A model generated the notes under the pieces. It ran no database searches and was not told the origin of the DNA. It saw only the letters and a list, made by a program, of their open reading frames with translations. A program made the translations under genes and the position numbers. Shown piece by piece: positions 7,406 through 15,878 of a stretch of 31,401 nt of DNA. The DNA comes from an uncultured Oscillospiraceae bacterium (GTDB lineage Bacteria; Bacillota; Clostridia; Oscillospirales; Acutalibacteraceae). How positions within the stretch are numbered: position 1 is the first letter of the stretch; each line of letters starts with the position of its first letter. Where the stretch lies: contig CAJKBW010000031.1 in assembly GCA_905198295.1 (NCBI GenBank), positions 1 through 31,401 on the forward strand, given 5' to 3'.

Positions 7406-9736
7406 ATGATAAAATGCAGTCATTGCGGAAAGACCATAGCGGACGATGTACGGTTTTGCCCGGCCTGCGGCAGAGAACAAACGGAAAAGCCGGTGCAGGA
7501 AGTGCCAGCACAGCCGCCGGCACCCGTGCAGCCGTATGTATATCCGCCAGCGCCGGCAACAGCGGAGGAAACGTCACCCGGGTATACGGCGGCGTCCGTA
7601 CAGCAGCAGCCCGGTGTGCCGCTTGGCGGCGGAGCCTATCTTGGCGGCACGCCGGTTCCGGTTGAGCCGCCTGTTGTGCCCAAGAAAAAGCGGCATCCGC
7701 TGCGGGCGGTTATAGCGATTGCCGCCGCGGTTGTTGTGGTAGCAGCGGGTGCACTGGTGGGGACGAAGTTTTTTGCCCGTGACATCACCCGCACCCTGCT
7801 GGGGGATAAGCGCTATGCGGTTGGCATTGAGGAGAGAATGCTCGGCGCTATGGCCGAAAACGGCAGCGAGGCGCTGGGTGAACTGGCTACGCTGGTCGAT
7901 GAGGGCGGAAAATCTGCCGCTACCGTGCAGATACAGGGGGAAATGGACGAACAGCTGCGTAAATGGATCCGCAGCGAAGGCGGCGAAGAGGCTCTCGACA
8001 TGATCGACCCTCTGCTTGCCTATGTGAACGCCCTGTCCTATTCGGCATCCGTGTCCTATCAGGGCGGTAAATCTGCGGCCGAGTTCCATATTCAGAAGGG
8101 CGATGCCGCTCTCCTTGGGGCACAGTTCTGGCAGGGAGACGGCCGGATGATCTTCCAGATGCCGGAAATTTCGGAGAAATATATTGTACTCGACGGCATG
8201 CCGCAGAGCAGCTCGCTTGAACTGACGCCGCCGGATGAAAAACAGCTTAAGGCCAGCCTGAAAAAGATTATTGCCGCTTATGTGGAGGTTTTGCAGGAGG
8301 CTGAGGCGTCCACGGAGAAAGATCAGACGCTGGAAATTGATGATATTCTCGTTAAGGCGGATAAAACCACCCTTGAGCTGGACGGAAAACTGACGGTGCG
8401 TGCGCTCAAGGCGGCGGTCAAGGCGATGCGGGACGATGAATACCTGCGGAGCTATATTACCGAATTGATGCAGAGCTATATCGACTGGCTGAACGAACAG
8501 GGTGTTACCGGCACGGAGCTGGAAGACGATTTCTACCGGGATGCCTGCGATGAGCTGATTAAGGCCATTGATGGCCTGACGGATGTTGTGCGCAGCGTGG
8601 AAATCAGCGTGTATATGGACCGCGGCAACCGTATGGTGGCTCGGGAATATGTGATCCGACCGAAGGAAAAAGGAGACGGCGACCTGACGCTGCGCATGGC
8701 GATGCCGAACAGCGGCGCGCAGAAGGGGGCGCTGGCGGCTTCGCTGACGCTCGGTAAGGAGGAACTGGTCTGTGTTTCTCTGGTTCCGACCGGGAAATCC
8801 TCGGGAGAAGGACTGATCCGGTTCGAAGAAGACGGTAAGGTTTTCGGGCTGGAGCTTACCTATGAAAACTATGCGGAAAAAGCGTATCGGGAAGGAAAAA
8901 TGATCACCGGGACCTTTACCGTTTCGCTGTATGATCCGGATGATGTGCTGAAAAATGCTGCAGAGCTCGATTCTTCCCCTTTCCCCGATCTGCTCGATTC
9001 TACCCTTGTGCTGACTTACGATGTGGAGGGAGATACTCTCCGTGAGAAGATGGCGCTGAACCTGAAGGGAATCGGAACCATTACGATGACAGCTGATTCC
9101 TCCGAGGAAAAAACGGCCGAAGTCACGCTGCCGGAAATCAGCGGGGATAATGCCGTTGTTCTGCGGGTAAACGGTTCTGCGGAAGAACAGCAGCAGGTGC
9201 TGGCGGCACTTGGTGAAGAATATGGCTGCGGGGCGCTCAAGCATCTGCAAAAACTGATGAACGAGGATGCCGAGCTGGCTGCCCTGCTGGAAAAGGCAGG
9301 TCTGACGACGGAAATGCTGGAGGAAGCCATCGAAAACGGCGATTTCTCCTTTGGACCGTCGGGCAACGATCCCTGGGATGATCCCGGCTGGACCGGCGAA
9401 GAAGGAATGATGACCCTGGAGCAGTACGCGGCTGCCGTGCAGGAGCAGGTCAGTCAGCAGCAGGATGAGATGAGAAGGGAAAGCGGACTGGAGGTGGAAG
9501 TGCTGGCAGAGGGGCGTTCTCTGGTCTACCGCTATCGCTATATCATTGATGTCGGGGATTTTGCCAGCGCGAAAGCCGCCCAGGAAGAGGCGCTGGATGG
9601 GGTGGCAGATACTTTTATGCAGTCGTTCACATCGATACAAATTGTGGTGCCGGAGACCGAGTCGCTTGTTGTGGAGTATTGGACTATGGACGGCCAGCTG
9701 CTTGTCTCGCGAGAGTTTAAAAATACGGGCATCTGA
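7406..9736 (+). CDS. Large membrane protein with N-terminal zinc ribbon, function unknown
   Basis: A 776-residue protein. The N-terminus is a zinc ribbon (CSHCGKTIADDVRFCPACG: two CxxC pairs, residues 4-22). A Pro/Gln/Ala-rich linker (about 28-95) follows, then a single membrane helix (about 100-122, AVIAIAAAVVVVAAGALVG). The remaining ~650 residues are predicted to be outside the cell and are rich in Glu, Asp and Lys with alternating helices and strands. Similar zinc-ribbon/TM/extracellular architectures are common in Clostridia, but I do not recognise the outer domain. The ATG at 7406 has GAGGAGGG upstream. A strong terminator follows. Its position behind the ftsEX-M23 cluster hints at an envelope role, but that is context only. 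Confidence 0.8.
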   Translation: MIKCSHCGKTIADDVRFCPACGREQTEKPVQEVPAQPPAPVQPYVYPPAPATAEETSPGYTAASVQQQPGVPLGGGAYLGGTPVPVEPPVVPKKKRHPLRAVIAIAAAVVVVAAGALVGTKFFARDITRTLLGDKRYAVGIEERMLGAMAENGSEALGELATLVDEGGKSAATVQIQGEMDEQLRKWIRSEGGEEALDMIDPLLAYVNALSYSASVSYQGGKSAAEFHIQKGDAALLGAQFWQGDGRMIFQMPEISEKYIVLDGMPQSSSLELTPPDEKQLKASLKKIIAAYVEVLQEAEASTEKDQTLEIDDILVKADKTTLELDGKLTVRALKAAVKAMRDDEYLRSYITELMQSYIDWLNEQGVTGTELEDDFYRDACDELIKAIDGLTDVVRSVEISVYMDRGNRMVAREYVIRPKEKGDGDLTLRMAMPNSGAQKGALAASLTLGKEELVCVSLVPTGKSSGEGLIRFEEDGKVFGLELTYENYAEKAYREGKMITGTFTVSLYDPDDVLKNAAELDSSPFPDLLDSTLVLTYDVEGDTLREKMALNLKGIGTITMTADSSEEKTAEVTLPEISGDNAVVLRVNGSAEEQQQVLAALGEEYGCGALKHLQKLMNEDAELAALLEKAGLTTEMLEEAIENGDFSFGPSGNDPWDDPGWTGEEGMMTLEQYAAAVQEQVSQQQDEMRRESGLEVEVLAEGRSLVYRYRYIIDVGDFASAKAAQEEALDGVADTFMQSFTSIQIVVPETESLVVEYWTMDGQLLVSREFKNTGI

Positions 9737-9782
9737 GCGCCTGAAGGAAAAACAGGGCTTTGTATTGCGGCCGGAACTGTCT

Positions 9783-9817
9783 CCCGGCGGAGGATGTCCT
9801 CCGCCGGGGCGTTTTTT
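9783..9817 (+). terminator. Strong intrinsic terminator after the zinc-ribbon gene
   Basis: A 12-bp perfect inverted repeat (9783-9794 with 9797-9808, effectively an 11-bp stem with a 4-nt ATGT loop) is followed by GGC and TTTTTT (9812-9817). This is a textbook intrinsic terminator and separates the envelope cluster from the ilv operon. Confidence 0.9.
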
Positions 9818-9829
9818 GTAAAAAAAGAG

Positions 9830-9859
9830 TTGACAATTCCTCCCCCGCTGGTGTATATT
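9830..9859 (+). promoter_or_regulatory. Promoter of the T-box/ilv operon
   Basis: A perfect TTGACA (9830-9835) is separated by 18 bp from TATATT (9854-9859). It lies just after the upstream terminator and just before the T-box leader, so transcription should begin near 9866. Confidence 0.8.
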
Positions 9860-9868
9860 TAAAATAAT

Positions 9869-10147
9869 ATCGGTTCAAAAAGCAACGACGGAGGACAAGT
9901 ACGTTGTGCCGCTTCTCCAGAGAACTGCCGGCTGGTGCGAGGCAGCGGGGCGCACAGGGGAAAATCACCTCCCGAGCTGTCCGCTGATTCCCCTCGGGGC
10001 GGTAGGTGAGAACGGGCTTCTCCCGTTACAGAGAACGGCATTCGGCCCATACGGCCCGATGCGCAGAGCGGCTCGGCAGGAGCAACAGGAGTGGTACCGC
10101 GGAGGATATGCCTTCGTCTCTTTGAGTGAGGAGACGAAGGCTTTTTG
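9869..10147 (+). promoter_or_regulatory. T-box riboswitch with isoleucine specifier
   Basis: A transcription-attenuation leader that senses uncharged tRNA. The diagnostic T-box string GTGGTACCGCGG (10091-10102) lies in the antiterminator region. It is followed by a terminator, an 11-bp stem (10110-10120 with 10131-10141) and a TTTTT tract. Upstream, an AAGTA-type Stem I element is near 9897-9901 and a Stem III-like hairpin (AACGGG/CCGTTA) is near 10012-10029. In the specifier loop the context GGGGAAA-ATC-ACCT places the codon ATC at 9964-9966, read by tRNA-Ile. When uncharged tRNA-Ile pairs with both the specifier and the T-box, the operon is transcribed. The specifier assignment is by visual alignment, but it agrees with the isoleucine genes downstream. 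Confidence 0.92.
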
Positions 10148-10223
10148 TTATCCCTGTGCGGAAGACCAAAAGAAACAGGCGGGGCGGAAAAGGCTTTTGC
10201 CGTAGGAAAGGAATGGTTTCGCA

Positions 10224-11891
10224 ATGCAGATGAATGGTTCAGATATTCTGGTGGAATGTCTGCTGGAGCAGGGCGTGGATACGGTGTTTGGCTATCCCGG
10301 CGGCGCGGTGCTCAATATTTACGATGCTCTGTATAAGTACAGCGACCGCATCCGCCATGTGCTGACCGCACATGAGCAGGGTGCGTCGCATGCGGCGGAC
10401 GGTTATGCCCGCGCAACCGGAAAAGTGGGGGTGTGCATTGCCACCTCCGGCCCGGGTGCGACGAACCTAGTCACCGGTATTGCCACGGCGTATATGGATT
10501 CCATACCGGTTGTGGCGATCACCGGAAACGTATCGGTGCCGCTGCTCGGCCGTGACTCCTTTCAGGAGGTGGATATTACCGGAATTACCATGCCGGTGAC
10601 CAAGCACAATTATATCGTCAAGCGGGTGGAAGATCTGGCGGATACGGTGCGGGAGGCGTTCCGCATCGCGGCGAGCGGGCGGCCCGGCCCGGTGCTGATC
10701 GATATCCCGAAGGATGTCACCGCCGCGCTGACCGACTATCAGCCGAAACCCTGCGCCGGCCCGCGGCCGACGCCGGCGCCCAAAGAGGAGCGTATCACCC
10801 GGACGCTGGAACTCCTCGCGGAATGCCGGAAGCCGCTGATCTATTTCGGCGGCGGCGTATTGTCGTCGGGAGCGGAGGAGCCGCTTGTGCGGCTGGCGGA
10901 AAAGCTGGATATTCCGGTGTGTGCATCCATGATGGGCCTCGGCGGTTTCCCGGCGGACCATCGGCTGTGGCTCGGTATGGTGGGGATGCACGGCACCCTC
11001 GCCGCCAACCGTGCGGCACGGGAATGTGATCTGCTGCTGGTGTGCGGCGCGCGCTTTTCCGACCGGGTGGCGGGCAGCCGCACCGGCTTTGCGCCGCATG
11101 CACAGGTGGTGCATATTGATATCGATCACGCGGAGTTTGATAAAAATGTCGCCGCCGCGGTACGGGTGGCAGGCGACCTGAAAATGGTGCTCAGCCGCTT
11201 GGCCGATGAGGCTTCTCCGGCGCAGCGAACCGCATGGGTGGAGGAACTCACAGCGCTGCGGCGCACCTTCCGGGCGGATATGTCCGATCCCGACGCCCGG
11301 CCCGATCCGCTGGCGATTCTGCATATGCTGCGGGCGCTGACTGAGGACGACGCCATCATCGCCACCGATGTCGGCCAGCATCAGATGTGGGTGGCGCAGC
11401 ATTTCGAGCTGCGGCATCCGCGTACGCTGCTCACTTCCGGCGGGCTTGGCACGATGGGCTACGGCATGGGAGCGGCCATCGGCGCGCAGTTCGGCTGCCC
11501 GGACCGGCGGGTGGTGCTGGTGTCGGGCGACGGCAGCTTCCATATGAACCTCAACGAACTGACCACGATGGCATCCTATCGGCTTCCGGTCGTAATGCTG
11601 GTGATGAACAATCAGGTGCTCGGCATGGTGCGGCAGTGGCAGAAGGTGTTTTACGGCAGCCGTTTTTCCGCGACCGACCCGCACCGGCGCACCGATTTTG
11701 TCAAGCTGGCGGAGGCTTTCGGCTGTACCGGCATGCGCATTGAGAAAAACGCCGATGTTGAACCGGTGCTGCGCGCAGCGCTGGCCAATGGCGGCCCGGT
11801 GCTGGTGGACTGCCGGATTTCGCCGGATGCCAATGTACTGCCGATGATTCCGCCCGGCGGTACGGTGGATGACATTATTGAGGAAATGTGA
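10224..11891 (+). CDS. ilvB: Acetolactate (acetohydroxyacid) synthase large subunit
   Basis: The 555-residue thiamine-diphosphate enzyme that condenses pyruvate with pyruvate (valine/leucine branch) or with 2-oxobutyrate (isoleucine branch). It begins GSDILVECLLEQGVDTVFGYPGGAV, carries the cofactor-activating Glu51 in TAHEQGASHAADGYAR, and has the ThDP-binding motif starting GDG (435-437) and ending in Asn462-Asn463. Length is normal for the family. ATG 10224 follows AGGAAAGGA; a second ATG six bases on cannot be excluded. It is the first gene under the isoleucine T-box, and its stop is 14 nt before the small-subunit start. Confidence 0.96.
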   Translation: MQMNGSDILVECLLEQGVDTVFGYPGGAVLNIYDALYKYSDRIRHVLTAHEQGASHAADGYARATGKVGVCIATSGPGATNLVTGIATAYMDSIPVVAITGNVSVPLLGRDSFQEVDITGITMPVTKHNYIVKRVEDLADTVREAFRIAASGRPGPVLIDIPKDVTAALTDYQPKPCAGPRPTPAPKEERITRTLELLAECRKPLIYFGGGVLSSGAEEPLVRLAEKLDIPVCASMMGLGGFPADHRLWLGMVGMHGTLAANRAARECDLLLVCGARFSDRVAGSRTGFAPHAQVVHIDIDHAEFDKNVAAAVRVAGDLKMVLSRLADEASPAQRTAWVEELTALRRTFRADMSDPDARPDPLAILHMLRALTEDDAIIATDVGQHQMWVAQHFELRHPRTLLTSGGLGTMGYGMGAAIGAQFGCPDRRVVLVSGDGSFHMNLNELTTMASYRLPVVMLVMNNQVLGMVRQWQKVFYGSRFSATDPHRRTDFVKLAEAFGCTGMRIEKNADVEPVLRAALANGGPVLVDCRISPDANVLPMIPPGGTVDDIIEEM

Positions 11892-11905
11892 GGAGGATGG
11901 ACGCG

Positions 11906-12406
11906 ATGCAGGAGGAAAAAGTGGTGTTTTCGGTTCTCGCCGTGAACCATCCGGGCGTGCTGCTGCGGGTGGCGGGGCTGTTTTCCCGCCGCGGCTTCAA
12001 CATTGATTCCATCGTGGCCTGCAGCACCGAAACGGCGGAGTTTTCCCGTCTGACGCTGGTGGTCACCGGTGACGAGGCAACCTTCACCCAGATGATCCGC
12101 CAGCTGCTCAAGCTGGAGGACATCGTCAAGGTCAAGCGGCTCGAGCCGGAAGAGTGCTCAAACAGCGAGCTGCTGCTGGTGAAGGTAAAGGCCAGGCCGG
12201 AAGAGCGCAACACTGTGCTCAAGACGGCGCAGCGCTACGGCAGCCGGGTGCTGGATATCGGGGAAGAAACCATGACCATTGAAATTACCGGTCAGACCGA
12301 AGAGGTGGACCGTTTTGTCGGGCGTATGGAGCGGTTCGGCATTGTCGAGATGGCGCGCACCGGCATTGCCGCACTCGAACGCGGCGACGAAACCATCCAC
12401 GCCTGA
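11906..12406 (+). CDS. ilvN: Acetolactate synthase regulatory small subunit
   Basis: A 166-residue small subunit that stabilises IlvB and confers branched-chain amino-acid feedback inhibition. An N-terminal ACT domain is clear (about 4-75: VFSVLAVNHPGVLLRVAGLF, then GFNIDSIVACSTE), followed by the second domain common to IlvN/IlvH. I chose ATG 11906 because AGGAGG at 11891-11896 gives a 9-nt spacing. The GTG at 11888 and ATG at 11897 precede or abut that site. The name ilvH is used in some species for the same family. Confidence 0.93.
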   Translation: MQEEKVVFSVLAVNHPGVLLRVAGLFSRRGFNIDSIVACSTETAEFSRLTLVVTGDEATFTQMIRQLLKLEDIVKVKRLEPEECSNSELLLVKVKARPEERNTVLKTAQRYGSRVLDIGEETMTIEITGQTEEVDRFVGRMERFGIVEMARTGIAALERGDETIHA

Positions 12407-12430
12407 ATACGGCCGGAAGGGGGAAACAGG

Positions 12431-14029
12431 ATGGAACAGACAACCAAACGGGTGGAAATTCTCGATTCCACCCTGCGCGACGGCGCGCAGGGTGAGGGGA
12501 TTTCCTTTTCGGTTGAGGATAAGCTGGCGATTACCCGGCGGTTGGATAAACTCGGGGTTCCCTATGTGGAGGCCGGCAACCCCGGTTCCAACCCGAAGGA
12601 TTTGGAGTTTTTCCGCCGGGCGGCGGCGATGAATCTGCAGCATACACAGCTGGTCGCCTTCGGCTCCACGCGACGCAAGAATATCGCGGTGGAGGAGGAC
12701 GCCAATGTGCAGGCGCTGCTGACGGCGGATACTGCTGCGGTGTCGCTTTTCGGCAAGTGTTGGGATCTGCATGTGCGGGATATCCTCAAGACCACCGAAG
12801 AGGAAAATTTTGCGATGATTGCCGATACGGTGGCCTTTTTCAAGCGCCGCGGCAAGCGGGTGATCTTCGATGCGGAGCACTTTTTCGACGGCTATAAAGC
12901 GAATCCGGAATTTGCGCTGACCGCGCTGGAGCATGCCGTGCAGGCGGGGGCGGATGTGCTCGCCCTGTGCGATACCAATGGCGGCAGCTTCCCGCAGGAG
13001 GTGTATGCCATCACCCGCACCGTTGTGGAGCGGTTCCCGGCGGTGATAGTCGGCATCCACGCCCATAACGATGCCGGTATGGCGGTGGCCAACTCGGTGA
13101 TGGCGGTGGAGGCGGGTGCTGCCCATGTGCAGGGAACCTATCTCGGTTTCGGCGAACGCAGCGGCAATGCGAATCTGTCGACCATTCTCCCGAACCTTCA
13201 GGTTAAGCGCAGCTATATCTGCATTCCGCCGGAGAATATGGTGCGCCTGACCCGCACCGCCCGCAGCATCGCGGAGATTGCGAATGTGCGTCTGGCCAAG
13301 GGAGAGCCGTATGTCGGTGCGAGCGCGTTTGCGCATAAAGCCGGCATGCATGCCGACGGGGTGCTGAAAAACTCTGCCACCTTTGAACATATTGCCCCGG
13401 AAGCCGTAGGCAATGAGCGGCGTTTTCTGATGAGTGAAATCAGCGGACGTACGGCGATTCTCGAAAAGATCCGCCGCTACTGTCCGCAGGTGACCCGTGA
13501 ATCCCCGGAACTTGGGCAGATTGCAGAGCGTCTCAAGCAAATGGAGCTGGAGGGCTATCAGTACGAGGGGGCAGACGGCAGTTTTGAACTTCTTGTGCGT
13601 CAGGTGACCGGAAGTATTCCCAAATTCTTTGAATTGGTGTATTATCGTATTACCGGAGAAAACCCGCATGCCGACGGTCAGAGCGCGATGGCAGTGCTCA
13701 AGGTGAAGGTCGGCGAGCAGTACCAGATCGCCGCGGGCGAGGGAAACGGCCCGGTCAATGCGCTGGATATCGCGCTGCGCACCGCGCTGGCGGGCTTTTA
13801 TCCGACCCTAGCGGATGTGCGGCTGGTGGACTATAAGGTGCGGGTGATGGATTCCCGCCAGGCCACCGCGGCCAAAACCCGCGTGCTGATTACCTCAGCG
13901 GATGGGGAAAAGGAATGGACAACAGTGGGTGTCAGCAACGACGTCATCGAGGCCAGCTGGGTGGCGCTGAGCGATTCCATTGCCTATAAACTTATTAGTG
14001 ACAAGGAGGAAACAGAAGAATGGGTATGA
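12431..14029 (+). CDS. cimA: (R)-citramalate synthase, CimA type
   Basis: A 532-residue member of the isopropylmalate/citramalate synthase family. It carries LDSTLRDGAQGEGISFSVEDK at the N-terminus (catalytic Arg-Asp pair, metal ligand), GIHAHNDAGMAVANS (metal-binding HxH) in the barrel, and a C-terminal LeuA-type regulatory domain (about 400-520). The opening motif (DGAQGEGI rather than DGEQ(S/A)PG) and the length match the CimA branch, which condenses acetyl-CoA with pyruvate to citramalate for threonine-independent isoleucine synthesis. It sits between ilvN and leuCD under an isoleucine T-box, which supports that call. A 2-isopropylmalate synthase cannot be fully excluded without phylogeny. 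The start has AAGGGGGA upstream; the stop overlaps leuC by 10 bp. Confidence 0.88.
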   Translation: MEQTTKRVEILDSTLRDGAQGEGISFSVEDKLAITRRLDKLGVPYVEAGNPGSNPKDLEFFRRAAAMNLQHTQLVAFGSTRRKNIAVEEDANVQALLTADTAAVSLFGKCWDLHVRDILKTTEEENFAMIADTVAFFKRRGKRVIFDAEHFFDGYKANPEFALTALEHAVQAGADVLALCDTNGGSFPQEVYAITRTVVERFPAVIVGIHAHNDAGMAVANSVMAVEAGAAHVQGTYLGFGERSGNANLSTILPNLQVKRSYICIPPENMVRLTRTARSIAEIANVRLAKGEPYVGASAFAHKAGMHADGVLKNSATFEHIAPEAVGNERRFLMSEISGRTAILEKIRRYCPQVTRESPELGQIAERLKQMELEGYQYEGADGSFELLVRQVTGSIPKFFELVYYRITGENPHADGQSAMAVLKVKVGEQYQIAAGEGNGPVNALDIALRTALAGFYPTLADVRLVDYKVRVMDSRQATAAKTRVLITSADGEKEWTTVGVSNDVIEASWVALSDSIAYKLISDKEETEEWV

Positions 14030-15285
14030 CCATGACACAGAAGATTCTGGCGGCGCATGCCGGCCTGCCGGAGGTCAAGGCGGGGCAGCTGATCGAGGCG
14101 AAACTCGATTTGTGCCTCGGCAACGACATCACCTCGCCGGTGGCGATCAACGAGTTTGAGCGCTGCGGAGCCTGCGGGGTGTTCGACAGAAGCCGGGTGG
14201 CGCTGGTGATGGACCACTTCACCCCGAATAAGGACATCAAGGCGGCCGAGCAGGTCAAACGGGTGCGCGGCTTTGCCGACAAGTACGATGTCGAAAACTT
14301 CTTTGATGTCGGCCGTATGGGTGTCGAGCACGCGATTCTGCCGGAAAAGGGCCTGGTCGGCCCCGGCGACTGCATCATCGGCGCAGACAGCCACACCTGC
14401 ACCTACGGCGCGCTCGGCGCATTCTCGACCGGTGTCGGCTCCACCGATCTGGCTGCCGGTATGGCCACCGGTATCGCGTGGTTCAAGGTGCCGTCGGCGC
14501 TGAAAATCGTGCTGACCGGCAAGCCCGGCCGCTACGTCAGCGGCAAGGACGTGATTCTCGACCTGATCGGCCGCATCGGGGTGGACGGCGCGCTGTACCG
14601 CTCGCTGGAGTTCACCGGTCCGGGTGTCGCGAATTTGTCGATGGACGACCGGCTGTGCATCGCCAATATGGCGATTGAAGCCGGTGCCAAGAACGGCATC
14701 TTCCCGGTGGACGAGGTGACGCTGGCGTATGTCAACGGCCGCTTCCAGCGTGAAGTACGGGTGTTTGAGGCGGACGCCGACGCGGAATACGACGAGGAGA
14801 TCACCATCGACCTGTCTGCACTTCGCCCGACCGTGGCTTTCCCGCACCTGCCGGAAAATACCCATACCGTCGATGAGTGCGGCGGCAAGGTAAAGATTGA
14901 TCAGGCGGTCATCGGTTCGTGCACCAACGGCCGTATGGAGGATATGCGTGCCGCAGCCGAGATCCTCAAGGGCCGCAAGGTTGCCAAAGGGGTGCGCTGC
15001 ATCGTGATCCCGGCCACGCAGCAGATCTGGCTCGATGCCATGCACGAGGGCCTGTTCGACATTTTTGTGGAAGCGGGCGCGGTAGTGTCTACCCCGACCT
15101 GCGGTCCGTGTCTGGGCGGGCATATGGGCATCCTGGCCGCCGGCGAGCGCGCGGTGTCCACCACCAACCGCAACTTTGTCGGCCGTATGGGCCATGTGGA
15201 CAGTGAAGTGTATCTGGCCAATCCCTACGTGGCGGCGGCTTCTGCCGTGGCCGGCTATATCGTGGATCCCGCGACTTTGGATTGA
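14020..15285 (+). CDS. leuC: 3-isopropylmalate/citramalate dehydratase large subunit
   Basis: A 421-residue aconitase-superfamily subunit carrying the [4Fe-4S] cluster. The three cluster cysteines are visible: C301 in IGSCTNGR, and C361 and C364 in TCGPCLGG. The short length and MTQKILAAHAG start are typical of the LeuC2/HacA-like group of Clostridia and archaea. With LeuD it isomerises citramalate to 3-methylmalate and, in the leucine pathway, 2- to 3-isopropylmalate. The gene order cimA-leuC-leuD suggests the first reaction is important here. ATG 14020 has AAGGAGG upstream and lies inside the end of cimA. Confidence 0.94.
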   Translation: MGMTMTQKILAAHAGLPEVKAGQLIEAKLDLCLGNDITSPVAINEFERCGACGVFDRSRVALVMDHFTPNKDIKAAEQVKRVRGFADKYDVENFFDVGRMGVEHAILPEKGLVGPGDCIIGADSHTCTYGALGAFSTGVGSTDLAAGMATGIAWFKVPSALKIVLTGKPGRYVSGKDVILDLIGRIGVDGALYRSLEFTGPGVANLSMDDRLCIANMAIEAGAKNGIFPVDEVTLAYVNGRFQREVRVFEADADAEYDEEITIDLSALRPTVAFPHLPENTHTVDECGGKVKIDQAVIGSCTNGRMEDMRAAAEILKGRKVAKGVRCIVIPATQQIWLDAMHEGLFDIFVEAGAVVSTPTCGPCLGGHMGILAAGERAVSTTNRNFVGRMGHVDSEVYLANPYVAAASAVAGYIVDPATLD

Positions 15286-15299
15286 GGAGGAAAGACAAC

Positions 15300-15788
15300 A
15301 TGATTGCTCAGGGTAAGGTACATAAATACGGCGATAATGTCGATACCGACGTCATCATCCCCGCGCGCTATCTCAACACCTCCAGCCATCAGGAGCTTGC
15401 TGCACACTGCATGGAGGACATCGATAAGGATTTCGTGAATAAGGTGCAGCCGGGCGATATTATGGTCGCGGAGAAAAATTTCGGCTGCGGCTCTTCGCGC
15501 GAGCATGCGCCCATCGCGATTAAGACCAGCGGGATTTCCTGCGTGATCGCCTCCACTTTTGCGCGCATTTTCTACCGCAACGCGATCAATATCGGTCTGG
15601 CGATTCTCGAGTGCGACGAGGCGGCGCGGGATATCAAGGCAGGCGACGAAGTCCGGGTGGATTTTGATACCGGCCTGATCGAAAACCTGACCACCGGCAA
15701 AACCTATCAGGCGGAACCGTTCCCGCCGTTTATCCAGAATATCATTGCCAAGGGCGGCCTGCTGAATTCGATTCAGGACCGGCTGTAA
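15300..15788 (+). CDS. leuD: 3-isopropylmalate/citramalate dehydratase small subunit
   Basis: A 162-residue swivelling subunit that completes the LeuC active site. Family motifs are clear: KYGDNVDTDVIIPARYL near the N-terminus and NFGCGSSREHAP at about residues 60-71. I start at ATG 15300, preceded by GAGGAGG overlapping the leuC stop. A longer in-frame start at 15282 adds six residues but precedes the ribosome site. No leuA, leuB, ilvC or ilvD is in the window. The operon ends here at a hairpin terminator. Confidence 0.94.
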   Translation: MIAQGKVHKYGDNVDTDVIIPARYLNTSSHQELAAHCMEDIDKDFVNKVQPGDIMVAEKNFGCGSSREHAPIAIKTSGISCVIASTFARIFYRNAINIGLAILECDEAARDIKAGDEVRVDFDTGLIENLTTGKTYQAEPFPPFIQNIIAKGGLLNSIQDRL

Positions 15789-15812
15789 GCCCGGCGGCAG
15801 AAGAAAATACCC

Positions 15813-15857
15813 GTCTGCTGCCGCAGGATGCTTTGGCGCCTGCGGCAGCAGGCTTTT
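15813..15857 (+). terminator. Terminator at the end of the ilv-cim-leu operon
   Basis: A perfect 15-bp stem (15813-15827 with 15839-15853) with an 11-nt loop is followed by TTTT. The stem is strong and the T-tract short. The next gene starts 22 bp later, so read-through into the cyclase-like gene is possible. Confidence 0.75.
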
Positions 15858-15878
15858 AGGGGAGAGGAGCGCTGTGCG

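Noticed and set aside
7574..9640. 688-codon minus-strand open frame inside the zinc-ribbon gene
   Set aside because: Antisense shadow of a gene with a good ribosome site, zinc ribbon and membrane helix; no domain or start site on the minus strand.
12158..13669. 503-codon minus-strand open frame over ilvN and cimA
   Set aside because: Antisense to enzymes with clear catalytic motifs; composition is that of a shadow frame.
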